A stretch of 64,000 nt of DNA from Marthasterias glacialis (taxonomy: Eukaryota > Echinodermata > Asteroidea > Forcipulatida > Asteriidae), in NCBI GenBank assembly GCA_911728455.2, contig OU452232.1, positions 310,001 through 374,000 on the forward strand. The letters run 5' to 3'. How positions within the stretch are numbered: the first letter of the stretch is position 1; every line of letters begins with the position of its first letter. The translations under genes were made by a program, and so were the position numbers. The notes beneath the pieces were generated by a model. That model ran no database searches, was not told the origin of the DNA, and was given only the letters and a program-made list of their open reading frames with translations. Shown here piece by piece: positions 21,501 through 32,436 of this stretch.

Positions 21501-24500
21501 AGAAGGTATTATTATTATTATTGTTATTGTTTAACTTGAAGGGAGCAAGTACTTCAAAGGAGAAGCCTACAGCAGTGAAGCAACCCTCCCCAATCCTTAC
21601 CCAGCCTCTCAAACCAGCATCAACATCACACCAACTACCTAGTACATCATCCCAGCCTAAAAATGAATGTATTCCTGCAACTGACCAACCAGGCGAGAGC
21701 TTACTGTGGGTTGATAAGTATAAACCACATAGTATGAAGCAGCTGATTGGCCAGCAGGGGAATCGGAGTTGTGCAAATAAACTCTTGAAGTGGCTGAAAT
21801 GTTGGCATGGCAACAACTTCGGAACCAACAAGGAGAGAGGTAGTGGTCTATACATGTATTGACCAATTTCACCTGACGTCATCATTACAATAATCTTGGT
21901 TGCGCCATTTTGGTGGTCAATGTCACTGAGTTATTCAGTGGAGAGCACATTTTAGGAGACGCGGCGTTTACACGTAAAACTATTGACCACCAAAATGGTG
22001 AGCATAGCACAGTCGGCGCGTGTGACATGCGTGCAAGGGGTCAATATGTATGAATTTGAGTTAAAAGAATTGAAATGAATAAATAATGGGTGTGTTATTT
22101 CAAGTCATTGGTTTACTGCTACATGTATATGATTTCAAACTAAATCAGTTATTGGGGCAGATGTGGGTAATATTTTGGGGAATTGTGCCTTTGATGATTT
22201 ATGTATGAAATTTGGCACACGGTCAGAGTATGTCAGAAAGATATTTGGCTACAGGCTCATCCCAGATTTGAGTTTTAAAAATATTTTGTTGGAATACCAA
22301 GCAGCGGCAGCCATTTTGAAAATTTTAAAAATTGTTTGTTATTCTACCTATTTTTTTTTTTCAAATGACAAATCCACAATGGCCCTGTAGTCAAATTTCG
22401 TTCTCATGACATACTCTGACTATATTCCATGAATGTATCATTAAAGGCACAATCCCATCACCTACCTGTCATGCCAAATAATTAGTATCTGGAGGCTTTT
22501 AAAATGGGGAGGGTGTGAGCTAAAGTCACTTTTAACTACACCCCACTTACATAAATAGATCATAACGACAAGCTCATTATATCTCCATTTTAGCTCGATT
22601 CAACAAAGATGATGGTTTTTGTTTCAAGGCTGCCCTTCTCTCAGGGCCTCCTGGTATTGGGAAGACAACAACAGCTGAGTTAGTTTGCAAGGTAAAAAAT
22701 CATTGCCCCTCTTGGCATGGAAAGACTTACCAGTATAAAGGGATTTGAAGAAAATACCAGCCTTATGCAGGTCATGTGTAAACAACCTGAACTTGGGCAG
22801 TGCAGTACACAATCATTAAAACATTTAAACAACCGAGCTGATGAAGATTCAGTTAAAGATTCTACCTCAATATTGGTAAGAAGAAAAAAAAGTGTTCACA
22901 GATTTACATACACCTTACATGGTATAAAGATAATGATGGTAGAAAACTTTCCTTGAAATAGTTCTACATCGTTTTTAAATAACACATGAAATAAGATCCC
23001 CAGTGAGATGAAAACCCTGCCTGTAGAAATGCATTTTTATCGTTTTCTCGCAAACGAAACAACGAAATGAGCTGACATTTTCACAGGTTGGTTTTATGAC
23101 AAATGTCTTGGTTTGTGCAAAGAATGGAAACATTTACAGTCAGTTTACCAATGTTGAGCTGGGGCTTTAAATGCACCGTTACTGCAAACCATACATTTTA
23201 GGATATTTTCCCACAATGCAAAAATCGGCCTAGCCTTGGCCGCAGTAAGACATGGCCGATGATTGGCCATGGTATGCTGGAATCTCAAACTTCGGGTTTC
23301 AAATAGTACATAAATGCATTGTGCATGAACAAATTTGAATGTTCTCATCTCACGGTTTATAAAAAAGGTTCCCTTTACAATGACTTGCTTCCTTTCTTAT
23401 TACTAGGAGTTGGGGTACGAGACGTTAGAACTCAACGCTAGCTCATCACGTAGTAAGAAAACACTAGATGTCATTATGAAGGAATTCTTACACACGGACT
23501 CAATCCAAGGCTACTTGAAGGTCAAAGGTGATCAGAGCAAAGGGTCAGAGGTTAAAGTTCATCGTCAGTGCCTTTTGATGGATGAGGTTGATGGGATGTC
23601 TGGTAATGAAGACAGAGGGGGAGTTCAGGTACAAACATGTAACTGCTGTGATCATCTTCAAATTTTTGTCTAACTTTACTTAAAATTACTATTTCTATTT
23701 GGCCTGTTGGTTGTTTAAACATTTCAACACATCACTACTTACAGACAAGACTGTACTTAAAAACGCCCGCTCGTCACCAAAACAATCATGTACCCGTACA
23801 TAGTTTACGTACAACGCGCCCACAGGTCAAAGATGATCTTTTGTGGCCAAATTTGTTTGTCGCGCGTTGACAAGTGGGCGTCTTTAAAGTGACCATTATT
23901 TGAAAATGTGTTTTTACTTTTTTTACTCTTGGCGTTTTCACAAAGCTTAAATGTACCTCAACCAAAATCCAACAGCATGAAGTATTTCAACCTCAAACTT
24001 GTGAACTCTGTTCAGACTCTCCTGGTATTTTAGCTTAGACATGTCAGATTTCATGGGTGTCTGTTGCTTTTACTGTAGCAGTCGTTCTGCAAGAACAAAG
24101 TGAGGAACAAGTTGAGAGTATCAAGCCATTGGTGTAGTTTCAGCTAAAATAGAAACAAATCTTTTGGACAATTCAGTTTTGTTAAGATATTTGTCTAGCA
24201 TTATTGTGTTGTGTTATCAAGTTTGTTTTTGTGTTTTGACTTTGATAGGAGTTCATCCAGATGATAAAGAAATCTCACATACCAGTGATCTGTATGTGCA
24301 ATGATCGTAATCATCCCAAGATTAGGTCATTATCTAATCACTGCTTTGACCTTCGATTCTACAGACCTCAGGTCAAACAGATTAAGGTAACTCCAGCTTC
24401 AAATACAATTTGGAGATCTATAACATTTTTATTTGACAATTTTTAATATTCTTTCCCTTTTTCTAATTTATTTTTAGATATGTAATATGAAATAACTTTG

Positions 24501-27500
24501 AGTTATAAATACACAATGCTGATTCAGTGATTGCAGATTTTTTAAAAGGTTTTCGTTTAAATGACATTTTGCAGGGTGCCATGTTATCTATTGCTTTCAA
24601 GGAGGGAGTGACTATCCCACCCCTAGCCATGGAACATATCATAACAGCATCGAATCAAGATATTAGACAGGTTAGTACTGTGGGCATCAGGTTGGCTCAG
24701 TGCTTTCTTTCCCTGACTTTCACCTCTATAGACCCCGGTTTGAATCCCACCTTAGATTTGGAGCCTTGCATGTGGATTTGGTTTTCAGTCCCTACCTGAT
24801 TGTTTTCCTCCCACGTCTAAAACTGAACATTCTCGTTTCCTATTCACCCTCCTGTTGGTGCTTGCACAGTTGGATGTGTAATGAAATAAATAAACTTTAC
24901 AAATGATTTAGAGTGAGTGTCATCAACACAAAGTATGGTTGGAGATTACTGAAATGATGGTTTAATATTTTCCCCAGTTTGAAAGTTGACTAATATTGCA
25001 TTGGATGCAATCATTCGAATGTTTAGCTAATGACATTGCACTTTGTTGTTGTGATGTGAAGGGAGAAGGGGAAATAACAGGCGTGCAGACTAGTGCAAGT
25101 TTAATTGCAAGAATTGGCAACTGTCTACACAGCATGCACTTTGGCCTATTTCAAAGAGCTGCTTAAGCCGACAATAGTGCTTAACCATTTTCTGCCATAA
25201 AGCAGAAATAAACAGGAAACCACTCACAAACAGTACATGCGACATTGTTTTGGGGCTGGTAACCTTAGTCTGGTAAGCAATATAATGTTGTGCTTGGCTA
25301 CTTTTTGTGCTTAAGCAGCTCTTTCAAATTGGGCTCTGGTCACCTGTTACAAAAAGTAACAGGTGTTTCATAGCTTCCTTTCTGTGGGATATGATTGAGC
25401 AAGGCACGCTTTCCGAGGCACACTATGATTAACTGGTGCAGTAAAATTGAAGGATGTAAAGCACTGTATCATCTATGGGTTACAGACCTTTCTTTTGCTA
25501 CGTCACAGCCGCGAGTTTTGCCAACACAGGAAGACAGGAAAGCATGTGAACATCCATGGACTATTTGCACAATCATGACAATAGACCGATTGCGCGACCA
25601 ATGTTTACATGTCATCACGTGACATATTGTGTGCATACATCATCTGAGCTGATGGCAAACTACGTGCAAATACTTGCCGTGACTGACAGAGTCACACCAA
25701 AATTCGGCTTCTGGTAATAAAAATGTTGGAAAGGTGAGCATTTATACCTAGCCTTGCGAAACTTCAAATAGGCAAAGGAATTACACAGTTTTGGAAAGCA
25801 ATTTTATTGGATGATTCAGCTTCAAAACTTTGAAATTCTAGTGTTGGAAAGTGTGTGATCGCGGTCGTCTGACCCAAGCGTTCTGTCGTGCACTAGTACA
25901 CATCGTGCACATTTATACGTTACTTGTACAATTTCCAAGACTTGCTGGAACTGTCCTTACTGGCTTTATTCAGCCACTCGAAGGTCTCTGGTACAAACTG
26001 TGGAATATTTTTCACAGATTTTGAGAGACAAAAGCCTCAATCAAATAAACAAATGCAACAATTATCATGTACCGTACCGCACTTTCATATGGAGGGCGTC
26101 ATGTCTGTTTACAACAATACCAACAATAGGTCACGTGATGTTAAAATTCTCAAGAGGTTATTAGAGTTTGACTATTATTTATTTGTCATGACTATTATTT
26201 CTGTCTATTTTTCTGCCATGGGTTGCTCTTTAGGTCCTTCATAATATGAGTATGTGGAGTGCTGGAATGAAGAAGCTTAGCCAAGACCAAGTGGACTCTG
26301 ATGCTGAGAAGGCTAAGAAAGATCTCAAACTGGTTAGTGCTAGTTCACATCATAATTCATTACAACTTAGCTTGTAGAACTGGTTAACTAGTTCAAGCTA
26401 AAACTATAATTTATAACAATGGTTAGTTCAAGGTTAAACCAAATCAAGAAACCTGAGGTGGATTTCACAAAACTAGTCCTAACTTTAGGACTTGAAATCC
26501 ACAGCAGGTGTGGATTTCACAAAGCGCTAAGACTAGTCTTATCTCGAGTAAGGACGATTAACTAGTCCTAACTTATAGAACTAGTCATAAGTTAGGACTA
26601 GTCCTACGTTTGGACTAGTTTTGTGAAATCCACCCCTAGTTAGTCAGTAATGAAACCATTATTAATGAAGCTGGTTTGTTTAATTCAAGATCAAATATTA
26701 AAATAATGGTTAGTTACACATTAAACCCGAGTTCATAAATGCCAAAAACAGTTTGGGCAACAAAGATTCCTTCACAGGTACTCATATTTACCTTGTCATA
26801 AATGAGGGAATAAAGTTTTGACGATGGTGAAGTAATCTTTCGGATTGAAGAGGGATTTGTAAATCTAAATTCTTGATAAAAGTTTGAACAGTTATTGATG
26901 TAAATATGTACAAATTGTTTGACAGGGTCCATGGGATGTATTACGTCAAGTGTTTGCTTGTGGTGAGGAAGCGGAGAAGATGTCACTTATTGATAAGATG
27001 GGATTGTTCTTCCACGATTACTCCATCGCTCCACTCTTTGTCCAAGAAAACTACTTGTCTGTCAGACCCAAGAAGGCCAAGTAAGTATCACAGGTGTAGT
27101 CAGACAAAAAATGTAACCATTAATAAAATTAAAATAGGTTAGGATCTCTTCGTGGGGTAAATGTTAACCCCCTTTATCACATACAATGGCTTTACAATTT
27201 AGTAAATAAAAAAGATGGAAAACTAGAGATGGAAAGAAAGTCAAGAGTAAATGTTGACGTTAATTAATGGAAGACTTTTTTGGACACTAGGTGGCAGCAG
27301 ACTTATCAGGTAAATCCATTGCTTGTAGAAATATGCACATACTTGGAACTGCGTAAGCAGTGGAAATTTAGCTGGTAAGTTTGCTGCCACCTAATGTTCC
27401 AAAATCTCTCATTGCTTTCCTTCAAATATAACACTTATTGGCCACTTCATTATGAATTTTCTTTTACGTCTGATTACAGAGGAGACCTAAAGAAGCATCT

Positions 27501-30500
27501 TGATCTAATCAGTGAAGCTGCAGATAGTATGTGTCAAGGTGACCTGGTTGATAAAGCAATTCGTACAACACAACGATGGAGTCTTTTACCTACACAGGTA
27601 TGTAGTCTCACATTGTATTCACATTTTATATTTATTACAGGAATAAAAATACATTAACCCTCCTACTCTCGGTAACAGTTTCCAATGAGTTGACCAACCA
27701 CTTAGAACTATCCAACTGCATGGGTTGTGTATGGTGGCATTACTATGCAGTAAGCAATCTGGTACATGTGTGTATTGTATAAATGCGATCACCAAATGAT
27801 ATCACATAGATACCTTGGAAAGTGTACTGTGTATGTATTCTGATTGGTCCAAATCACGTGGTAGTATGTACCAGTCTTAAATCACTAATAAAGATATATA
27901 GTATGAGTTGTTTAAGACCAGTTGGCTAATGCGCGTTCGGCACTTTTAGCCATACGCATGTTGGCACGCAAGCTTACGCTGGTGCTAATAATGCGTAACG
28001 CAATCAATAGGCCTACAAACCGATACTCAATGTAAAATCTATTACCGTCACGAAACGGTGCCCGAGGACAGAAATTTTAATAAATTTACAAAACTGACAA
28101 GTTCAATTTAAGTTTTTCCTATATTTTTACATTAAAAAAAGAAGGTATTTATGAATGTGAATAAACGAGTAGTGACCCGGTCTTAAAAGGCAGTTTGAGA
28201 CCTGGCAGGGTTGTGACTGGGTGATAGTTCGGCTCAGTCCTTTATTGCAAGGCCATGACCCTGCCGGTTCTTAAACTGTCAGTTAAGACCTCCTCACCAC
28301 ACATTTATTCCTTTATTCAAAAACTAAAGTGGATGATACTAATTGGTTAGACAGTAGGAGGGTTAACTGTGTACTGTGAAGAAGCACTCACCACATGGTA
28401 TCACAACATATGACAGAAATTGTCTTAATTGATGGCACATTCAGGCGATCTTTGCCAGCGTTGTTCCTGGTGAAATGATGAAAGGCTATATGAAGGAGAT
28501 GATAACGTTCCCAAGTTGGCTGGGAAAGAATTCAACAAGAAACAAGAACCAAAGATTACTTCAGGAAATCCAACAACATATGAGACTGTCGTAAGTCTAT
28601 GTTCAGTTTTTCACTTATCTCATCTTGTCTTGTGTGGTTTGCTGCTGTTTATTCTGACAATAATAAGTATGTACTAAGCATGAATTAATGATAATGATGA
28701 ACATTTATGAAGCACCGGTATCCACCACAGATGGGCATTCATGGCACTGACATTCACATTGTTTTTAAGACTGTTAGGCAGAGTTATGAATATGAAACCT
28801 ATTTTATGTAGCACCTTGGAAGATTTTACAAGGTGCTGTGGAGCAGTCTGCAGCTAATCATGCCAGAAACACCAGGGCAAACCTCTTTTCTTAACGATAA
28901 GTGCACTGGGTTGTTTTACATGCATTACACAACACATGGGACCTATGGCTTTGCGTCCCATCCGAAGAACAAAGCCATAACGGTAAAGTGTCTTGCTTAA
29001 GGACACAAGTGCCAAGACCGGGACTCAAACCCACACTCTGCTGATCAGAAACACCAGAGCTTGGGTCCGGTGCGCTAGACCGCTCGGCCACGACATGCCA
29101 CAGAGCTTTGCATTAGTACTGCAATAGAAAACATCAGGAAAATGCTAGGTGTCAGTAGTCTTACAAGTAAGTTTCCATTGTTTACAGAATTTTCGAGTTT
29201 TATTTGTAACCATTTACCTAGCAAGTCTTCTGCAACCTAGTGTCCCCAAAACACTTCCATGGTTAGCTGTAATTTTCCAAACAAATTCATAACCTCAAGT
29301 TTTAATATGTCCTTTAGTGCAGCAGCCAGCATCAAAGATGTCAACTTTGACTATGTACCACGCCTGAGGGAATTCCTAACACAACCTCTACTGACCCGGG
29401 AATCAGAAGGCGTGTCAGAGGTCGTTGAGTTGCTCAATAGCTATGACCTTACCAGAGAGGATTTTGATACTGTGCTTGAAGTGAGTCAGTTTGATGGGAA
29501 GAGGAAACCCATGGCAGCTGTGCCATCAAAGGTTAGTACCAACAATAATCTTATCAGTCTGGAAGTCTGTCAGGCCCTGATAGAAACTAGTTATAAAGAG
29601 GAGCTCTTTGGATCTTTAAAGTTTTACTTTATTTTGCTTCATTTCTTTACACAGGATTTGACCGAGCACATAAAGAGGAGCTCCAAGGTCAAAGTCAGTT
29701 TTGTGACTCACTCTTTTCCCAGTAGATAGAGTCCCAATGAAAGTGCAAAACAAGTTTCTAATCTCACATTCAAATGGTGTAAATTGTCATTTGATTTTAT
29801 ACTTTATGGCGAAATATCGAAACGTGACGTCATTGGATATCAACAACCAATGGGTCCATATATTCCAAAGAGGAATTTTTACATCAGTCAAAAAGTCCAA
29901 CAGCACCTTGTAAACCATTACATTGTGCTATGTAAAGGAACAGGTCTCATGCTTCAAAAGTGTAACTCATCGTACCTTGCAGGAGAAAATACTGAGCGCT
30001 TTGAGACCCCAATCGGGTGTGATAAAGCGCTGTATAAGAACTGCGTATTATTGAATCCAATGCCGCTTTGATTAAATATCATCAAAATTCAGGAATAAAC
30101 TTAACATTTCTTGTACACAAATTGACAGACCCATATATTTGAAATTTGACGTCATTGGATGTTGACAAAATTCACACTTGTAGAGTATCAAAAACAATTG
30201 CAATTTAACTTGAGGTTCGAAACTTGTTATTTTTGTCCCACTTTCATAAGGACTCTATCTATTTGAAAATGAGTGCATCACAAAACTAAATTCAATCTGG
30301 AGCCCCTCTTTATTTGCTTGGTCATATCCTACGTAAAGAATTGTAGTAAAATAACTTTGAAGATCCAAAGAGCAAGGCTGAAACCAATCTTGGCATTAAT
30401 TTTGTATGAAGAAAGTTACAAGTAAATTGTTAAGTTTTGAGGTTTATGTTTATTTAACAGTGTACAATGTACATGGGTGCTCAGAAAGAAAAAAATAAAC

Positions 30501-32436
30501 TTAGAACATTCAATCAATAAAATTTGAATGAATGAAATTCTAAGATAAGTTTTGATTTCTTTCTTTTTTAAAACTGAATCTTGTCTTTGAATCACCAAAT
30601 GCATTTCAGAAATTATCATGAAAGAAACCAATAGATATGTTTTTGCACCAAGGGCATCTTTGTTCAATGACATCAATAAACCATTATCATGCTGCCACCA
30701 TCTTGGTCATGTTCCTTTTACGCCATATCAGTAAAGAACGTTAATATTCATTGTACAAAGCCTACTTTTCCATCCAGCCTCGGTTTGGTTACATTACTTG
30801 GAATTGGAGAAAATCAAGATGGCCACGTCATGATAAAGGTTTATTGGCATGCCTCTTCATTCGCCATTTTTTTCTCAAAGTACGATTATATCCTCCGTAC
30901 CCTCCCCCCCCCCAGGTCAAAGCAGCTTTCACAAGAGCTTTTAATAAAGAAGGTCACATGGTGCCTTATGCTTTTGGTGATGTCAGCAAGAAACGTAAAG
31001 GTGCTGTTGCCATGGAGGACTTGGAGGGATATGGTGATGAAGAGGAAGGGGCGGGGCCTGCTGTGGTGGAGGAGGAGGAGGATAGTGATGATGACCTTAG
31101 TAAGAATGCCATGATAAAGGTATGTTATTTTTAAACAGGATTAGTTTTTTACCCAAAATTAAACTGTTGTCTAGACCCCTACTGTGGTTGAGTGTAGCCA
31201 CTACACTTATGTGCACATGTCTTCAAAATGGTTGGCATTCTGAAGTCCTAACCCAAGTTACTAATATGTTACTGTGATTTGTTTAGAGCTGGTTAGGTGG
31301 ATAAAGACAGTTCCCGCTAGACACCAGGAACTATTGGCGTGTCGTTGCCGAGCGGTCTAGCGCACTGGACTCAAGCTCTGGTGTTTCTAATCAACAGTGT
31401 GTGGGTTCGAGTCTCGGTCTCGACACTTGTGTCCTTAAGCATGACACTTAACCATTATTGCTGCGTCCTTCAGATGGGATGTAAAGCCGTGGGTCCTGTG
31501 TGTTGTGTAATGCACGTAAAAGAACCCACTGACACTTACCCTAAGAGAAGGGGTTTGCCCTGGTGTTTCTGGCAGTGACTGCTGAATGCGCCGCAGCACC
31601 TTGTAAACCCTACATAAATGGGTCTCATAATTCAAAAACTTCAAAAACCTACCTTAAAAAATGACAATAATAAAAGCCTTGAGTACCTAATTGCTGGTAG
31701 ATACATGCGCTATATAAGACTCCTGTATTATTATATTATTATTATTGGTAAGTGGAACGCTTGACGTAGCTCGAAGCCAAAACCAAAGTTGCCCGTAAAG
31801 ATCAACTTGGGATTTGGCTTTGAGCTGCCTCAAAGCCAAGTGGTTCACTGGTGGTTCATGCAAGGAATTTGATAAACTCCAACGTGCAGCATGCAAAATT
31901 TACACAAAACACATAATTGTGCATTAAAATGATGACTATCATTGCCCGTAAAGATGGCTAACTGACAAGGTTGCCCACAACTTCACTCCAAGACTTGAAC
32001 TCAAGTCCAAGGCTAACAAGTTTGATTCCTGAATAGTTTATTTCTTACCTGTGTGGAAGGCAGCAAGGCCCTGGTCATGATTAATGTTAACACTGTAATC
32101 TTGAGTTGTCAGCAGTTTGATTTGCCATCATGTACAAGAATGTTGTGTTTAAAATCAAGAAGTCCGAGACCTACACGACTGACGCAAACCGTTTCATATC
32201 CAGCATCATGCTAATGCGATGGACAGTCAATTCTGGAGTGGATAGCATAACCTTAAAAAACAAAACCAATCACGCAACAAAGTTGTTAATCATTTCTTTT
32301 TCTTTTCCTATGACAGGTTAAGAAAACTACGGGTGATTCGAGCAGCACAGCCATCGGTGTCAAAGGTAAAGGGTCAAAGGGCAAAGCACCAGCCAAAGGA
32401 AGAGGGACTGCCAAAGGAAAATCAAAAGCCAAGTAG
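15524..32436 (+). CDS. RFC1: Replication factor C subunit 1 (1084 aa, 21 coding exons)
   Basis: Largest subunit of the RFC clamp loader, which opens and loads PCNA at primer ends. Exons: 15524-15526, 16864-17080, 17422-17457, 17699-17946, 18533-18632, 19142-19308, 19450-19755, 20368-20547, 20710-20799, 21542-21839, 22594-22691, 23407-23628, 24249-24386, 24575-24670, 26234-26332, 26926-27080, 27480-27597, 28445-28590, 29318-29531, 30916-31119 and 32317-32436. All join in frame. Exon 1 supplies only the initiator Met (GAGATG|GTAACT). It is followed by DIRKFFGVLPSSS, the conserved PIP-box-like N-terminus. A Lys/Ser-rich linker holds VSDFFGSSPIQRS and a run of TPTK repeats. Then come BRCT (about 360-449), the AAA+ core with LLWVDKYKP, Walker A GPPGIGKT (566-573), Walker B LLMDEVDG (637-644) and CMCNDRNHPKIRSL, the RFC1-specific C-domain, an acidic patch and a GK-rich tail. 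Close to the usual RFC1 length (about 1150 in vertebrates). The introns carry many TIR elements and SINEs. Confidence 0.97.
16309..16418. mobile_element. MITE in RFC1 intron 1
   Basis: The TIRs are CTAACCCAGTTAGTGCACATGC and GCATGCAGTAACTGGGTAAG. An inner palindrome (ATCACATCACAATA / CTTTGTGATGTGAC) makes nearly the whole 110 bp self-complementary. Confidence 0.65.
18005..18325 (+). mobile_element. 5'-truncated SINE in RFC1 intron 4
   Basis: It begins inside the tRNA head (GCAGCAGAGTATGGGTTTGAATCCC) and has the shared central domain (TCCTTCGGATGGGACATTAAG, GTGCACGTAAAAGAACCC). The tail GGTTTCATTACCAGAAATA ends in TAA/ATAATAAT repeats. It starts about 60 bp after the exon 4 donor and is closest to the copy at 51887-52260. 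Confidence 0.8.
21079..21330 (+). repeat. Dispersed 'GTAAGCC' repeat, copy 2, in RFC1 intron 9
   Basis: TTAGCCGTAAGCCACGGCTAATAATC starts with a short hairpin. The segment GGTGGCAGCCTATCGATCTC follows, as in the copy at 10475. A shorter third copy (GGCCGATGATTGGCCATGGTATGCTGG) lies at about 23240-23300 in intron 11. Confidence 0.6.
21860..22060 (+). repeat. Dispersed inverted-repeat element in RFC1 intron 10
   Basis: GACCAATTTCACCTGACGTCATC and TTGGTTGCGCCATTTTGGTGGTCAA recur in reverse at about 57150-57240. The internal GCGCCATTTTGGTGGTCAA / TTGACCACCAAAATGG pair is inverted. Confidence 0.6.
23757..23887. mobile_element. TTAA-flanked MITE, copy 1 (RFC1 intron 12)
   Basis: It is flanked by TTAA on both sides, with TIRs AAACGCCCGCTCGTCACC and GTTGACAAGTGGGCGTCTT. 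The interior TACATAGTTTACGTAC and GGTCAAAGATGATCTTT are shared with the copy at 47210-47365 in PSMD14. TTAA ends are the hallmark of piggyBac-type target duplication, though other superfamilies can use it. Confidence 0.7.
24686..24898 (+). mobile_element. tRNA-derived SINE, second family, copy 2 (RFC1 intron 14)
   Basis: GTTGGCTCAGTGCTTTCTTT head, CCCCGGTTTGAATCCCACC B-box region, GGAGCCTTGCATGTGGATT and TTTTCAGTCCCTACCTGATT, as at 3157-3437. It starts about 16 bp after the exon 14 donor. Confidence 0.7.
25146..25332. mobile_element. MITE in RFC1 intron 14
   Basis: TIRs ATTTCAAAGAGCTGCTTAAGC and GCTTAAGCAGCTCTTTCAAAT are perfect over about 19 bp. No coding capacity. Confidence 0.75.
25486..25600 (+). 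mobile_element. Short TIR element in RFC1 intron 14 related to the one at 61282
   Basis: It begins AGACCTTTCTTTTGCTACGTCACA and ends CAATAGACCGATTGCGCGACC. The left end matches 61286-61310. The right part matches the reverse of 61890-61925. It appears to be an internally deleted relative. Confidence 0.55.
26457..26634. mobile_element. MITE with 'GGTGGATTTCACAAA' ends (RFC1 intron 15)
   Basis: The left end GGTGGATTTCACAAAACTAG and right end CTAGTTTTGTGAAATCCACC are perfect inverted repeats. The interior is built of repeated ACTAGTCCTAAC/GTTAGGACTAG blocks in both orientations, plus an internal duplicate of the left end at about 26510. Confidence 0.8.
27274..27405. mobile_element. MITE in RFC1 intron 16
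   Basis: TTTTGGACACTAGGTGGCAGCAG and CTGCCACCTAATGTTCCAAAA are inverted termini around about 90 bp of non-coding sequence, about 75 bp before exon 17. Confidence 0.7.
27654..28366. mobile_element. TTAA-ended TIR element of about 710 bp (RFC1 intron 17)
   Basis: It starts TTAACCCTCCTACTCTCGG and ends GACAGTAGGAGGGTTAA. The same right end (GACAGTAGGAGGGTTTAA) sits at about 47195-47213, directly against the TTAA MITE there. No transposase ORF. Confidence 0.7.
28805..29100 (-). mobile_element. tRNA-Leu-type SINE, minus strand (RFC1 intron 18)
   Basis: On the minus strand: GTGGCCGAGCGGTCTAGCGC head, GGGTTTGAGTCCC B box, CACTTGTGTCCTTAAGCAAG, the central block, and CCTGGTGTTTCTGGCATG. It runs opposite to RFC1. 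Confidence 0.85.
29594..30390. mobile_element. Nested TIR elements in RFC1 intron 19
   Basis: Outer inverted arms of about 95 bp lie at 29594-29690 (AAAGAGGAGCTCTTTGGATC...) and 30289-30390. Inside is a second inverted pair, TAGATAGAGTCC...GTTTC at about 29724-29757 and its complement ending CTCTATCTA at about 30260. No transposase is encoded; the ORF at 29784-30071 lies wholly inside the inner element. Confidence 0.7.
30677..30844. mobile_element. TA-ended MITE, copy 1, about 70 bp before RFC1 exon 20
   Basis: The ends are TAAACCATTATCATGCTGCC and its imperfect complement ATCATGATAAAGGTTTA-like (CGTCATGATAAAGGTTTA). The interior CTTGGTCATGTTCC and GTTAATATTCATTGTACAAA is shared with the copy at 50335-50511. 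Confidence 0.75.
31339..31745 (+). mobile_element. Best-preserved tRNA-Leu-type SINE (RFC1 intron 20)
   Basis: The head at 31339-31426 still folds like tRNA-Leu: GTGTCG at the 5' end pairs with CGACAC at the 3' end, with A-box GCCGAGCGGTCTAGCGC, a CAA anticodon position (GACTCAAGC) and B-box GGGTTCGAGTC. The common central domain and a TTATTATTATTG tail follow. A Pol III promoter may be intact. The body resembles the broadly distributed tRNA-SINE families with a shared central domain; the exact family name was not checked. Confidence 0.85.

Noticed and set aside
29784..30071. 95-codon plus-strand ORF
   Set aside because: It lies wholly within the nested TIR element in RFC1 intron 19 and has no recognisable motif.
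15526..32317. AAGGG-type pentanucleotide expansion as in human RFC1
   Set aside because: I looked for AAGGG/AAAAG runs in the RFC1 introns and saw none; the human disease repeat has no counterpart here.
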